Notes: generated by a model from the sequence alone, not told the origin. A stretch of 64,000 nt of DNA from Bryobacterales bacterium (GCA_020847045.1 JADLCT010000006.1:44661-108660); one strand, 5' to 3'. Shown: positions 16,597 to 26,190, counted from the first letter of the stretch. Numbers and translations are program-made.

Positions 16597-17493
16597 TCAG
16601 TCGAACTGCTCGGTTCCATCAACCTTCTGGCTGGAAAGAATCCGGCTGAAGGCCCCGAAGCCGCCCGCGCTGCCCAACGCCCCCAGCAGAGCATTCAAAT
16701 AAAGACCGATTTGCGCTCCCATCCCCAGGTGCTTACCAGCAAAAGCGATACCCCCAAGCCGCCAGTCAGCCTCAAGAGCTGGTCCCCAGGAGGCAGGCCG
16801 CGCGGGCTCACCGCTATCCGTTACAGACAAATCCGGGAAGACGGTCGCATGTTTCCCACCACGGCTCACCCGGTAACACATCTCGATGTCGGACCAGTAT
16901 TCACCGAACCGCTCATCAAAATAGTTCATTCCTACAATTGTCTGTCTTCGGACCATCAGGGCTCTGCTGGAAAGCGTCCCAACACGTCCGCCCGTCTCAG
17001 CCGTTTGCCACGGGACGCGGCTTCGCACCCATGCGGACAGACTTGCCGCGTCGGGAAGCGGAGCGATTTGGGGCAGAGGTTGCCCGTTCTCGCCTGTCAG
17101 CCTGGGCGCCGACAAAGCCAACCCTGGCTCGGATTGCATCCGTTCGGCCAGCCGCATGGCTGTGTCTGGCTTCACGGTCACCTCGGGCGCCAGGAAGAGC
17201 AGGAACTCGCCCTTCGCCGTGCGCACGCCGATGTTGCGGGCCTTGGTCATGCCGAAGTGCTTCGGCAGTCTTAAGGGTGTGATGCCGGGAAAGCCTTCAT
17301 CCACGGCGGCCGAACCATCGCGCGAACCTTGATCCACCACCAGGATCTCCATGCGGTCACGCCCCTCGGAGGCCTCCAAGGCCGCGACGCATCGGCGCAG
17401 CGCCTCTCCGGAGTTGTGTGAAACGATGAGCGCGGTTACCAGCGGTCCTTGTGGTTCTTCCTGGTGTGCCTGAGCGGCTGAGGAATCCTCCAT
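16597..17493 (-). CDS. Family 2 glycosyltransferase
   Basis: A GT-A fold transferase of 298 residues. The N-terminal beta strand is VTALIVSHNSGEALRRCV and the nucleotide-binding acidic segment is EILVVDQGSRDGSA. The KHFGMTKARNIGVRTAKGEFLLFL stretch is typical of rhamnosyl-type GT2 proteins. The acceptor-side EYWSDIEMCYRVSRGG is also visible. A weakly hydrophobic C-terminus may touch the membrane. ATG 17493 is preferred over an in-frame TTG seven codons upstream. It diverges from the YVTN gene with only about 45 bases between starts. The donor sugar cannot be told. Confidence 0.88.
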   Translation of the reverse strand: MEDSSAAQAHQEEPQGPLVTALIVSHNSGEALRRCVAALEASEGRDRMEILVVDQGSRDGSAAVDEGFPGITPLRLPKHFGMTKARNIGVRTAKGEFLLFLAPEVTVKPDTAMRLAERMQSEPGLALSAPRLTGENGQPLPQIAPLPDAASLSAWVRSRVPWQTAETGGRVGTLSSRALMVRRQTIVGMNYFDERFGEYWSDIEMCYRVSRGGKHATVFPDLSVTDSGEPARPASWGPALEADWRLGGIAFAGKHLGMGAQIGLYLNALLGALGSAGGFGAFSRILSSQKVDGTEQFD

Positions 17494-17537
17494 GAGCCCA
17501 TGAGAATAGCGCAATGTGGCACCATGGACAAGGTCCC

Positions 17538-18530
17538 ATGCGTTTGCTTGTCTTCATGATTCTTGCCGCGGCCGCCCTTTGCGGCCAGACTCCACGGCTG
17601 CTGGTGCTGGAGAAGGGCGCCAGCGCGCTTGGCTATTACACGCTGGAAGGGCAGCGCGTGGGGGAGGTGAAGGTGGGCCTTCACCCGCACGAAATGATTG
17701 CCTCGCCCGAGGGCCGTTACGTCTACATCACCGACAACGGAACCATGCGCATCGAGGAGGCGGGCAAGGGCGGCAACACCGTCTCCATCGTGGACGTTCC
17801 CGGCCGCCGGCGCATCGGCGTAATTAAGCTCGATCAGTTCTTCCGGCCCCATGGCATCGATCTGGACCCCACCACGAACCGTCTCGCCATCACAGTTGAG
17901 AATCCCGATCAGTTTCTGCTTCTCGATATTCGCGACCGCCGAATCCTTCGCGCGTACGATACCAAGGGCAAGACACCGCACATGGTCCGGTTTGGCCCGA
18001 CAAAGGGCGGAGCGCAGTACGCCTATGTGAGCAACTCCGGCTCCGGCACGGTAAGCGCAATCCAACTGGCCACAGGCGGCGAGATGAAGGTGATGCCCAC
18101 GGGAGCGCGACCCGAGGGCAGCGTGCTCTCCGTGCAGCAGAACGAGCTGTATGTGACCAACCGCGAATCGAACACCATCACAGTGATTGACACCACCAGG
18201 CACGCGCAGATTGGCGAGATCAAGACCGGCGGCAAAGGTCCGGTGCGGTGCGACGTCACGCCCGACGGCCGTTACCTGGTTTATGCGCTCATGCACGATC
18301 ACAAGATCGAGATTGCCGATCTGGAGACACGCCGTCCCGTTGCTCAAATCGCGGTGGAAGGCGACCCCATTTCGCTTTCGGTTTCCCGCGATGGACAGTA
18401 CGCCTTCGCGTCGTCCGAGGAGATCGGCATGGTGCACGTGATTTCGCTGAAGAACCGCAAGCTGGTGCGCAGCTTTAAGACGCCCAAGGGCGCTGGTCCG
18501 GATCCTGTTCTGATGGTGACGGCAAAATGA
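17538..18530 (+). CDS. Secreted YVTN-type beta-propeller protein
   Basis: A 330-residue protein with a signal peptide (LLVFMILAAAALCG). The rest is a seven-bladed propeller of the YVTN/YNCE kind, with blade strands GRYVYITDNGTMRI, QYAYVSNSGSGTVSAI, ELYVTNRESNTITVID and GRYLVYALMHDHKIEI. Such propellers bind other proteins or ligands outside the cytoplasm; no catalytic residues are evident. Its stop overlaps the ATG of the sulfatase gene (ATGA), so the two are translationally coupled and probably act together. The earlier in-frame ATG at 17514 would place eight non-signal residues in front. Confidence 0.85.
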   Translation: MRLLVFMILAAAALCGQTPRLLVLEKGASALGYYTLEGQRVGEVKVGLHPHEMIASPEGRYVYITDNGTMRIEEAGKGGNTVSIVDVPGRRRIGVIKLDQFFRPHGIDLDPTTNRLAITVENPDQFLLLDIRDRRILRAYDTKGKTPHMVRFGPTKGGAQYAYVSNSGSGTVSAIQLATGGEMKVMPTGARPEGSVLSVQQNELYVTNRESNTITVIDTTRHAQIGEIKTGGKGPVRCDVTPDGRYLVYALMHDHKIEIADLETRRPVAQIAVEGDPISLSVSRDGQYAFASSEEIGMVHVISLKNRKLVRSFKTPKGAGPDPVLMVTAK

Positions 18531-20086
18531 ACCGACGGCGTCTGATTCAATCGCTGGGCGTGGCCGCGGCAAGCGCGGCATGCTCGCGAAAGGCCCAGTC
18601 CGGCCGTCCGAACATCCTGTTCATACTGGCCGACGATCAATCGTGGCTGCACACTTCGGGCAATGGAACCAAGGGTCTGTCAACACCCGCGTTGGACCGG
18701 ATTGCCCGGGAGGGCGTGCGTTTCACGAACTCTTTCACCGCGTCTCCCTCCTGCACACCCTCGCGAACGGCCATCCTCAGCGGACGCCATGTGTGGCAGA
18801 CCGGAGAGGCGGGCCAGCTCTACGGCGCCATGCCGAAGGACTTGCCGCTCTATACACAGGTTTTGAAAAAGGGCGGCTACTGGGTGGGCTTCACGGGCAA
18901 AGGCTGGGGACCCGGCGATTGGCGCGCGCTGGGCCTGGATCGAAACCCCTGCGGCCGGCAGTTCAACCAGATCAACCGTTCCCCCACTCCGCCGCCCGGA
19001 CGCGACCAGCGTGACTATGCCGCCAACTTCGAAGCCTTTCTGAAGGAGCGGCCCAACGGCGATCCCTTCTGTTTCTGGTTTGGTTCGACCGAGCCCCACC
19101 GCGTCTACGACCCCGGCTGCGGCGTTCGCGCGGGCAAGAAGATCGAGGATGTGGAGCTGCCGCCGTTCCTGCCTGATACACCTGAGATCCGCTCCGACAT
19201 CCTCGACTACTACACCGAAATCGAGTGGTTCGACGCCCAGGTGGCTAGGTTCCTGAAGATTTTGGAGGAAAAAGGCGAGCTCGACAATACGCTCATTGTT
19301 GTCACCAGTGATAATGGCATGCCCTTTCCCCGCGCCAAGGCCAACCTGTATGACTGGGGGACGCACATGCCGCTCGCCATCCGGTGGGGCGGCAAGATCA
19401 AGGGCGGACGCACGGTGGACGACATGGTGAGCCATGTGGATTTCGCTCCCACGTTCCTCGATGTGGCTGGTTTGCAGGCCCCTGCGGGAATGGCGGGCAA
19501 GAGCCTTGTGCCGCTGCTGTTTTCCAGCCGGGAGGGCACGATCGACGCCTCGCGCGAACACGTGGTTACCGCGATGGAGCGTCATGTGGTGGCGCGCCCG
19601 AACTATGCCGGGTACCCGATGCGTGCGCTGCGGAACCGGCAGTATCTCTACATTCGCAACTTCGCTCCCGATGAATGGCCCACGGGCGGCGATTTTCTAA
19701 GCTCCAACAAGACGACGCACGGCGACATAGACGGAGGACCTTCGAAGGATTCCCTGCTGCTGCCCGCAACCAGAGTGAAGTTCCGGCGTGAGGTGGATCT
19801 TTGCACCGCCAGGCGTCCGGCCGAGGAGTTGTACGATGTCGCCGCCGACCCTGGCCAGTTGAACAACCTGGCCGGAGGAGCCATCCACGCCGCGTTGAAG
19901 CTCGACATGAGCCGGCGCCTCGAAGAATACCTTCGCGCCACAGGTGATCCGCGCATGAACGGTCAGGATCCCTGGCGCGGATATCCTTACAGGCAAACCA
20001 ACGGCTACGGGGCATCGTTCAATGTCACCTTGCCGGAGGACGTGCGCGCGAAAGCTTCCGGAGCCGCTACGCACAAACCCGAGTAG
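18527..20086 (+). CDS. Type I (formylglycine) sulfatase with twin-arginine signal
   Basis: A 519-residue alkaline-phosphatase-fold sulfatase. The metal-binding Asp pair lies in FILADDQSW (36-37). The sulfatase signature SPSCTPSRTAILSGR gives the modified Cys76 in a C-x-P-S-R motif, to be converted to formylglycine by a maturase that is not in this window. Further metal residues are in VVTSDNGMPF. The N-terminus has RRRLIQSLGVAAASAACS, a twin-arginine signal ending in a possible lipobox Cys19. It probably acts in the periplasm or on the cell surface on sulfated glycans. It is coupled to the YVTN propeller gene. Confidence 0.93.
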   Translation: MNRRRLIQSLGVAAASAACSRKAQSGRPNILFILADDQSWLHTSGNGTKGLSTPALDRIAREGVRFTNSFTASPSCTPSRTAILSGRHVWQTGEAGQLYGAMPKDLPLYTQVLKKGGYWVGFTGKGWGPGDWRALGLDRNPCGRQFNQINRSPTPPPGRDQRDYAANFEAFLKERPNGDPFCFWFGSTEPHRVYDPGCGVRAGKKIEDVELPPFLPDTPEIRSDILDYYTEIEWFDAQVARFLKILEEKGELDNTLIVVTSDNGMPFPRAKANLYDWGTHMPLAIRWGGKIKGGRTVDDMVSHVDFAPTFLDVAGLQAPAGMAGKSLVPLLFSSREGTIDASREHVVTAMERHVVARPNYAGYPMRALRNRQYLYIRNFAPDEWPTGGDFLSSNKTTHGDIDGGPSKDSLLLPATRVKFRREVDLCTARRPAEELYDVAADPGQLNNLAGGAIHAALKLDMSRRLEEYLRATGDPRMNGQDPWRGYPYRQTNGYGASFNVTLPEDVRAKASGAATHKPE

Positions 20087-20103
20087 GCGGTGGCGGTGAA
20101 CAG

Positions 20104-22488
20104 CTAAGCTGTGCGGCGCTTGGTTTCCACCGTTGCGCGATAGCTCTCCACCAGCGCCTGTGTCCGTTTGGCCATGTCCCAGTGCTCTTCCATTTTGGAG
20201 CGGGCCCGCGCCGCCATGGCCTCGGCGGCGGCTGGGTCCTGGAAGATGGCCAGAATTCTTTCGGCGAATTCCGCTGGATCGTCGGCCAGCCGGCAGATTT
20301 CGCCATCGTCGCGGGCAATGCCTTCGGCCCCGAGCCGTGTGGAGACTACGGGAATTCCGCTGGCGAACGATTCCAGCAGCTTGACGCGCACCCCGGAGCC
20401 GCTGCGAATGGGGCAGAGGAAGACGGACGCCTGGCGCATCGGCTGGTGGATGTCCTCGACGTAGCCGCGTAGCTCGATGGCATCGCCCATCTCCGGCAGG
20501 GAGTGGCGCGGCGGGGGGTCGCTGCCAATCACGGTGAGCCTGGCATCGGGTTGCCGCCGCAACACTAGGGGCATGACGTGATGAACCAGCCATTCCAACG
20601 CCTCGACATTCGGCGCGTGGCGGAAGCTGCCCAGAAACAGCATGGTGAATGGCGTGCGCGGCCTGGAGTGGTATTCGTAGCGGGCCACGTCGATGCCCGC
20701 GCGATAGTGAGCGTCGAGACGGGCGCCGCCATCAGGCAGAAAACCCTTTACGAACTCCTCGTTATCGGTGCTGCACACCTGAACGCGGTCGAAGCTGCCG
20801 AGCAACATCAACTCATAACGCAGGCCGCGCAGGTATTCGTAGGCGGCTGAGATGCGCCGGGAGATCCCGGTCATGAACCGGAACTGCCGGCCGACGCTCT
20901 GGAAGTAGATGTCGTGCTCAAACAGAAAGACGCCGATGCGCTTCAGATCGCAGGCATACTGGCCGAGTTGCAGATACTCAAGCTGCAGGATGTCGATTCG
21001 GCGGAGGAGCAATTGCCGGTGAATGATCCATTCCAGATCGGCACTGGCATACTCGTGGATGGCGTGCGGAAGGATGGAGCCGAATGCCTTTTGGTGGCCC
21101 TCCATCCGGAGCATGAATACGGCTGAACCGCAGCGGGCGGCCAGTTCGGCGTGCGGCTCTTCCTCGTGCGGAGAGTCGAGCAGAGTCACCAGATTCAGTT
21201 CGGTCAGCCGCGCCAGATGATGGCACGTTTGCGACATGAACACGGCGCCGCCATGGATGGGAGGCAGAATCAGATAGGGTGAGACGAACAGGACGTTCAG
21301 CTTTGCCGGCTTTGCGTCCATGGGCGCGAAGCGGTCACGGAAGTAGCCGCCCAGAGGTCTCCGGAAGGCCTCGGCATCGTCAATCACAGCCAGACTGCGC
21401 GCCCTCCAGCGGGCTCGCATCGCACCTCCGGTTTGCCAGAATGCTTTCCATAGGGCATAGAAGTTTGGACGCTCAGGCGAGTCGCCAAAGATTCCGCTCA
21501 CCAGCGCACCCGCCCAGGAGTAGAAGAAGTGGCTGCGGAGGGAGGGTCCTTTCGCACCGGGGACGGCGCTTGGCGTACCGCGCAGGGAGCGCCAGGAGTG
21601 AATGTTCTTCCAGGCGAACAGAATGAAGTTCTTCTTGACGACGGCATCGATGTAGGCGCGTGAAAACTTCTTGCCGATGGTGCCGCGGTGTTCGTGATAG
21701 ACGTGGCTCTTGGGCTGGTAGAGCACCTTCCAGCCGCGCTTCCACGCGCCGTAGCCAAGGTCGGTGTCTTCCAGGTAGAAGGGCCGCAGCAGTTCGTCGA
21801 AGCCACCCAGTTCAAGAAACTTCAGGCGGTCGAAGGCGCAGGAGCCGCCGCCGCCGTAGAAGCAGGGGAAAAGGCTGGTCACCTGGTCGTCGAGACGGTG
21901 CCTGGCGCGAAGGCCGCCTGCTTCCCACCAGCATTGAGTAAGACCTGTTTCCTCGCGCTTTTTTTCCGGGTCGCTGAAGAAGATCTGGCAGGAGACTGCG
22001 AATACGAGTTCATCCGTGAAGCCGTCCAAAAGGGGACGCAGGAAGTCGCGTTCCACACGCATGTCACTGTTGAGCAGGACGACGATGTCGTTTTTCGCGG
22101 CCCGAAACCCAGCATTCGAACCACCGCCGAAGCCGAGATTCGTTTTCATCTCGAGGAGCCGGACAGAGGGAAAATGCTGCCGGACGAACTCCGCCGAACC
22201 GTCCGTGGAGCCATTTTCCACGACGATCACCTCATTGCCGGGATGGTCCGAGAGCGCTTCGACAACGCTGGGAAGGTACTTTTCCAGAAGGTCGCGTCCG
22301 TTCCAGTTCGGAATCACGACGCTGGCGGAGTGGGTACGCGGCTGGACATCCTGCTTGGGCCTGCGCTTGCCCGCAAGGAACCACAGCAGGTCGGTGATCG
22401 CCAGCGCCACGGCGGGGATGCCAATCAGCAGAGGCGAAAGGATCAAGAGCGGCAGCAGCCGCAGCACTCCCCACAACCGCGAGGCCAT
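20104..22488 (-). CDS. Membrane-anchored dual glycosyltransferase (GT2 fused to GT4-type)
   Basis: A 794-residue fusion. Two hydrophobic stretches lie in the first 38 residues. A GT2 domain covers about 55-330: SVVIPNWNGRDLLEKYLPS, then VVLLNSDMRVERDF, and FYLEDTDLGYGAWKRGW. A GT-B domain of the GT4 group covers about 390-790: LFVSPYLILPPIHGGAV, LFLGSFRHAPNVEAL, and the donor-binding SGSGVRVKLLESFASGIPVVST. It can probably add two different sugars. Its ATG directly follows the TAG of the methyltransferase gene, with no bases between. It belongs to the surface-glycan operon headed by the Wzt-like ATPase. Confidence 0.9.
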   Translation of the reverse strand: MASRLWGVLRLLPLLILSPLLIGIPAVALAITDLLWFLAGKRRPKQDVQPRTHSASVVIPNWNGRDLLEKYLPSVVEALSDHPGNEVIVVENGSTDGSAEFVRQHFPSVRLLEMKTNLGFGGGSNAGFRAAKNDIVVLLNSDMRVERDFLRPLLDGFTDELVFAVSCQIFFSDPEKKREETGLTQCWWEAGGLRARHRLDDQVTSLFPCFYGGGGSCAFDRLKFLELGGFDELLRPFYLEDTDLGYGAWKRGWKVLYQPKSHVYHEHRGTIGKKFSRAYIDAVVKKNFILFAWKNIHSWRSLRGTPSAVPGAKGPSLRSHFFYSWAGALVSGIFGDSPERPNFYALWKAFWQTGGAMRARWRARSLAVIDDAEAFRRPLGGYFRDRFAPMDAKPAKLNVLFVSPYLILPPIHGGAVFMSQTCHHLARLTELNLVTLLDSPHEEEPHAELAARCGSAVFMLRMEGHQKAFGSILPHAIHEYASADLEWIIHRQLLLRRIDILQLEYLQLGQYACDLKRIGVFLFEHDIYFQSVGRQFRFMTGISRRISAAYEYLRGLRYELMLLGSFDRVQVCSTDNEEFVKGFLPDGGARLDAHYRAGIDVARYEYHSRPRTPFTMLFLGSFRHAPNVEALEWLVHHVMPLVLRRQPDARLTVIGSDPPPRHSLPEMGDAIELRGYVEDIHQPMRQASVFLCPIRSGSGVRVKLLESFASGIPVVSTRLGAEGIARDDGEICRLADDPAEFAERILAIFQDPAAAEAMAARARSKMEEHWDMAKRTQALVESYRATVETKRRTA

Positions 22489-23739
22489 CTACTTGGGCTG
22501 AACCTCCGGCCCCAAGCCGAACGAGCGGCCCAGCTTGTACCAGCGCGAACCGCGCACCGCTCCGAGAGCCGCCTCGAGCGCAAGGCGCTGACTTTCGAGC
22601 GAGAGGGCCCACTGTGTGCGCTCCTCAACTCGCCGCTCGGTCTCGTGGAGCAGTTCGACACAATCCGACAGTTCCCGGAGCTTTGCCTGCAAGTCGGCAG
22701 TGAGGCGCTTCTCGGTTTTCATCGCCCACTCGGTTCGAGCGGTTACGTCGGCTTCCAGTTCGACAATTTTCGACTCGTACTGGACCACGGTTTGCCGCGC
22801 CGCCGCTTGTTCCGCGGCGACCTCCTCCTGCAAGGCGACAACTCGCTGGCCCACCGCTTTGAGCTGCTCATTCAAGTCTTCTGCCCAACGGTTCCGCGAT
22901 TCCAGCTCGGTTTTCAGGTGCTGGTGCGCCGTCACAAGCTCAGCGTGCCCGGCGATGTTCTGTTCCAGCCACGCGGTTTTCTGGGTGAGCTCCGATTCCA
23001 GCTTCTGGATGTGATGCTCACGCTCGCGAAGGACGTTGGCGGCCGTCGGGAGATACACGAAACTCGGAGAGCCAATCTGCGGACTCAAGGCGCAAACGGC
23101 AAGGAAGAAGTGCGCACCTTCGGCCTGCGCAGCGGCCTTTTCCATGCGCATGTCCACGCCGGCCGTCTTGCCGAGGGGTTGAAAAACCACGGCCGCCGAA
23201 TGGTTCTGCACAAAAAGAGAAACGTATGGGAAGATCTCGCGCAAAGCGGAATCGAATTCCTCGTAGCTGAACTCGTGTTCGTGAAATGGGTTTGGTCCAG
23301 CAAGGCGGCGCGACTCGGCGTAGTAGTCGCGGTTCGGCGTGGAGACTACGAACTGTCCGCCAGGGGTTAGGAGACGTTTGGCTTCGCGAAGCAGATCGCT
23401 CCAATTGGCCAGGTGTTCGATCACCTCGAAGGCAACGACAAGGTCAAACGCGCTTTTAGGAAGGCCGGTGTCCGTGGCTGAGGCACAAACATAGTCCACT
23501 TTCGATGAGGCGTAGTGGGCGCTAGCATATTCCACGGCTTGGGCGGAAACCTCCACTCCGGTGACGTGCACGGCGGTGTCGGCCAGCGCCGCCGAGCCGT
23601 AGCCGCTGCCGCTGCCCAAGTCCGCGACGCGCTTTCCGCGGGCCAACCGGGAGGCGAATAGATAGCGTGCGTAGTGTTCGTTCCAAAGGTCGGCGTCGAC
23701 CTGGCCGGGGATTACCCTTTCGCCCGTGAATTCAGCCAA
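22489..23739 (-). CDS. SAM-dependent methyltransferase with long C-terminal coiled coil
   Basis: A 416-residue protein. Residues about 20-190 form a class I methyltransferase: motif I is VADLGSGSGYGSAAL, VTGVEVSAQAVEYA follows, and motif IV is DLVVAFEVIEHL. Residues about 240-390 are a heptad-rich coiled coil (HIQKLESELTQKTAWLEQ, QLKAVGQRVVALQEEVAAEQ). Methyltransferases with coiled coils can cap O-antigen chains and measure their length, as WbdD does in E. coli; this is an analogy only. The TTG start overlaps the end of the ATPase gene by eight bases. Confidence 0.85.
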   Translation of the reverse strand: MAEFTGERVIPGQVDADLWNEHYARYLFASRLARGKRVADLGSGSGYGSAALADTAVHVTGVEVSAQAVEYASAHYASSKVDYVCASATDTGLPKSAFDLVVAFEVIEHLANWSDLLREAKRLLTPGGQFVVSTPNRDYYAESRRLAGPNPFHEHEFSYEEFDSALREIFPYVSLFVQNHSAAVVFQPLGKTAGVDMRMEKAAAQAEGAHFFLAVCALSPQIGSPSFVYLPTAANVLREREHHIQKLESELTQKTAWLEQNIAGHAELVTAHQHLKTELESRNRWAEDLNEQLKAVGQRVVALQEEVAAEQAAARQTVVQYESKIVELEADVTARTEWAMKTEKRLTADLQAKLRELSDCVELLHETERRVEERTQWALSLESQRLALEAALGAVRGSRWYKLGRSFGLGPEVQPK

Positions 23740-25048
23740 GAATCACACCCCCGGGACGTGCCATACCGTGCAGTTTCGCGTTCACTTCCACGCGGCAGGG
23801 CAGATGAAGGTAACCATAAACGGGGCCGCTCCCATGCCCCATTTGCAGTGTAATGGCGTTGTCGATCCAATCGCACATCTGATACTCCGTCAACGGACCG
23901 TTGGCGACGGCGGGCGAAAAGGAGAAGTTGCCTGGGTAGAGAGTTGGGACGTCCAGATGGAAGTCAACGGTGCAGTAGTCGCCAGGGTGCAGGGAGGGCA
24001 AGGAGACTCCTTCCCGCAAAGTATTCGTTCCCGCGAAGTCCACACCCATATGGTTGCGCATCATGAAGCCGATGTTCGGCGACGAGAGGTACTCGTTGGC
24101 GCGGACGGAAATGCGAACAATTGTCTTCATCTCTGGCAGGAGCATATGCAGTGGACGGCGTTCGTGATCGTAGATTGCGATGCCGGCTATCTCTGCCCGT
24201 TTGTCCCCGTGGCGGTGATCGATGTTAGGAATGTGAGTCACGACCTCGGGTGGGGGAGGCGCTTGTCCCTGCGTGGCGTTGTTTTCGGGTTTCAGCTCAA
24301 GGTACGCAGTGTCCTTCTGAGACATGGCGGCAAGGTACTCAGCGACGACTTTGCCTGTATCGCCGATGGCGCGAATGCGGCCGTGGTCGAGCCACATCGT
24401 GCGGTCGCCAATCTCCTTTACGTCGCCGATGGAGTGGGAGACGAAGAGAATCGTGACGCCGCGTTGCCGCAGTTCGTGAACTTTTCGCATGCAGCGCTGG
24501 CGAAAATAGATGTCGCCGACGGCGAGGGCTTCGTCCACCAGTAGGATTTCGGGATCGACGTGGATGGCAACCGAGAAGGCCAAGCGCACGCTCATGCCGC
24601 TGGAGTAGGTTTTTACCGGCTGATCGATGAAGGGTCCGATCTCGGCGAATTGCTCAATCTGTGGGAATTTGCGTTCCATCTCCTTTTGAGAAAGACCCAG
24701 AATGGAGCCATTCAGGTAGACGTTGTCGCGGCCGCTGAACTCCGGATTGAAGCCCGAACCGAGTTCGAGCAGGGCTGCGATACGGCCGCTTACGGAGACG
24801 TCGCCTGTCGTGGGCGGCAGAATACCAGCCAGGATCTGGAGCAGCGTGGATTTACCGGAACCATTCTCGCCGATGATGCAAAAGGTGGATCCTTTCTGGA
24901 TTTCGAACGTAATGTCGCGAAGCGCCCAGAAATCCTCGTGGAAGGACTTGCGATGAAGAGTCAGGATCTCCTTCAGGCGGTCACCTGGGTTGCGATAGAT
25001 CGGATAACTCTTCGAGACGCCGGAGAATTCGGCGGCAAGGGATGACAC
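23732..25048 (-). CDS. Wzt-like polysaccharide-export ABC ATPase with C-terminal glycan-binding domain
   Basis: A 438-residue protein. The ATPase domain (about 1-245) has Walker A IGENGSGKSTLLQ, the polysaccharide-type signature YSSGMSVRLAFSVA, and Walker B ILLVDEALAVGD. The C-terminal 180 residues match the Wzt carbohydrate-binding type (RISVRANEYLSSPNIGFMM, VDFHLDVPTLYPGNFSFSP). This predicts export of a finished glycan chain recognised by a modified end. The partner permease (Wzm) is normally next door but is not in this window. The gene is first in a run with the methyltransferase and dual glycosyltransferase. Confidence 0.93.
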   Translation of the reverse strand: MSSLAAEFSGVSKSYPIYRNPGDRLKEILTLHRKSFHEDFWALRDITFEIQKGSTFCIIGENGSGKSTLLQILAGILPPTTGDVSVSGRIAALLELGSGFNPEFSGRDNVYLNGSILGLSQKEMERKFPQIEQFAEIGPFIDQPVKTYSSGMSVRLAFSVAIHVDPEILLVDEALAVGDIYFRQRCMRKVHELRQRGVTILFVSHSIGDVKEIGDRTMWLDHGRIRAIGDTGKVVAEYLAAMSQKDTAYLELKPENNATQGQAPPPPEVVTHIPNIDHRHGDKRAEIAGIAIYDHERRPLHMLLPEMKTIVRISVRANEYLSSPNIGFMMRNHMGVDFAGTNTLREGVSLPSLHPGDYCTVDFHLDVPTLYPGNFSFSPAVANGPLTEYQMCDWIDNAITLQMGHGSGPVYGYLHLPCRVEVNAKLHGMARPGGVILG

Positions 25049-25167
25049 TAACTCGACTCTACGGAAGGCTTGCGCGTGTTGTCAATCACAGTGGTGGCGT
25101 CCGGGTCGGCGGCGGGAGAGGCGCCCTACCGTTGCCCGAAGCAATTCGCTATATTGGTAGACGGTGC

Positions 25168-25244
25168 GCCGGTGTAGCTCAGGTGGTTAGAGCGACGGTC
25201 TCATAATCCGTAGGTCGTAGGTTCGACTCCTACCGCCGGCACCA
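25168..25244 (+). tRNA. tRNA-Met (CAT), elongator type
   Basis: The full cloverleaf is visible. Acceptor GCCGGTG pairs with CGCCGGC with one G-T pair. The D stem is GCTC/GAGC, the anticodon loop is CTCATAA, the T arm contains GGTTCGACTCC, and CCA is encoded. A paired position 1-72 argues against initiator tRNA. G at positions 4 and 5, and the long D loop, fit elongator Met better than lysidine-modified Ile. The 31-39 pair is T-T, a mismatch closing the anticodon stem. It lies between the glycan operon and parB. Confidence 0.93.
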
Positions 25245-25248
25245 CTCC

Positions 25249-26190
25249 TCAATTCGCGGCGGCTCCCACGATCATCGTATAGATTCTGTCCAGATCATCC
25301 ATCGAGTAGAACTCGATCTCGATTCGACCGCGCCCGGCGCTCTTTTCAGCGATTTTCACCCTGGTGCCCAGGTGCCGTTCCAATTCCTCGACAGCTGCTT
25401 TTACATTCGGATCGAGCTTCGGTTCCGGTTTGGTCTCGTCGGGTTCACGCTCTTCGTTCATCTTTTGTACAGTGTGTTCCACCTGGCGCACCGATAGGCC
25501 TTCGGCAGCGGCCTTGTCTGCTAATGACAATTGTAGTTGAGGATTTTCTATTCCCAGAATGGCGCGAGCATGCCCCATGGAGAGCTTCCTCTCGGCAAGA
25601 AGCACCTGCACCGCGTCGGGTAGACGGAGCAGACGAATCATGTTCGTCACGGTTGAGCGCTCTTTGCCTGTACGTTTGGCGATCTCTTCGTGACTCAAAC
25701 CCATCTCCCGACACAGTCGGTCGAAGGCTTGTGCGACCTCAATCGGGTTTAGATCCTCGCGTTGGATATTCTCGATGAGTGAGACTTCGAGAATGCGATC
25801 CTCAACGAAATTCTGGACGACTACTGGAACTTCCTTGAGTCCTGCCAGACGAGCTGCCCGCCAGCGTCGCTCTCCAGCAATCAATTCCAGCCGCTCGCCC
25901 TTGGACCTGACGATGAGTGGTTGGATAATGCCGTTCGCGATAATGGAGTCGGCCAGTTCACGAAGACGTTCGGGCTGAAAAATGCTTCGTGGCTGAAGTG
26001 GGTTCGCATCGATCTCATCGATAGGAACCACGGTGGCCCCAGGAGCAGAAGTTGGGATAGCTGAGTCTTTCGACGATTCAGCGTGAGGCGGTGTGGGCTC
26101 AATCGGTGCCGACGTAGTGGCCCGGTTTGGTAGGAGGGAGGAAATCCCTCTACCCAATGCTTTCCGAGTTGGGTCGTGCTGCTTGGTCAT
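25249..26190 (-). CDS. parB: Chromosome-partitioning protein ParB
   Basis: A 313-residue ParB/Spo0J. The N-terminus [17 protein letters not shown] segment is [13 protein letters not shown]. The ParB/CTPase domain has [25 protein letters not shown] and the [10 protein letters not shown] box. A helix-turn-helix follows ([26 protein letters not shown] in pieces), then a C-terminal dimer domain. It binds parS sites such as those at 26958 and 26995, slides as a CTP clamp, and loads condensin. Its start overlaps the parA end by 41 bases, so the two are co-transcribed. Confidence 0.96.
   Translation of the reverse strand: MTKQHDPTRKALGRGISSLLPNRATTSAPIEPTPPHAESSKDSAIPTSAPGATVVPIDEIDANPLQPRSIFQPERLRELADSIIANGIIQPLIVRSKGERLELIAGERRWRAARLAGLKEVPVVVQNFVEDRILEVSLIENIQREDLNPIEVAQAFDRLCREMGLSHEEIAKRTGKERSTVTNMIRLLRLPDAVQVLLAERKLSMGHARAILGIENPQLQLSLADKAAAEGLSVRQVEHTVQKMNEEREPDETKPEPKLDPNVKAAVEELERHLGTRVKIAEKSAGRGRIEIEFYSMDDLDRIYTMIVGAAAN

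Noticed and set aside
21688..23370. Plus-strand frame of 560 codons opposite the glycosyltransferase and methyltransferase
   Set aside because: It spans the junction of two convincing minus-strand genes and shows no protein-like domains.
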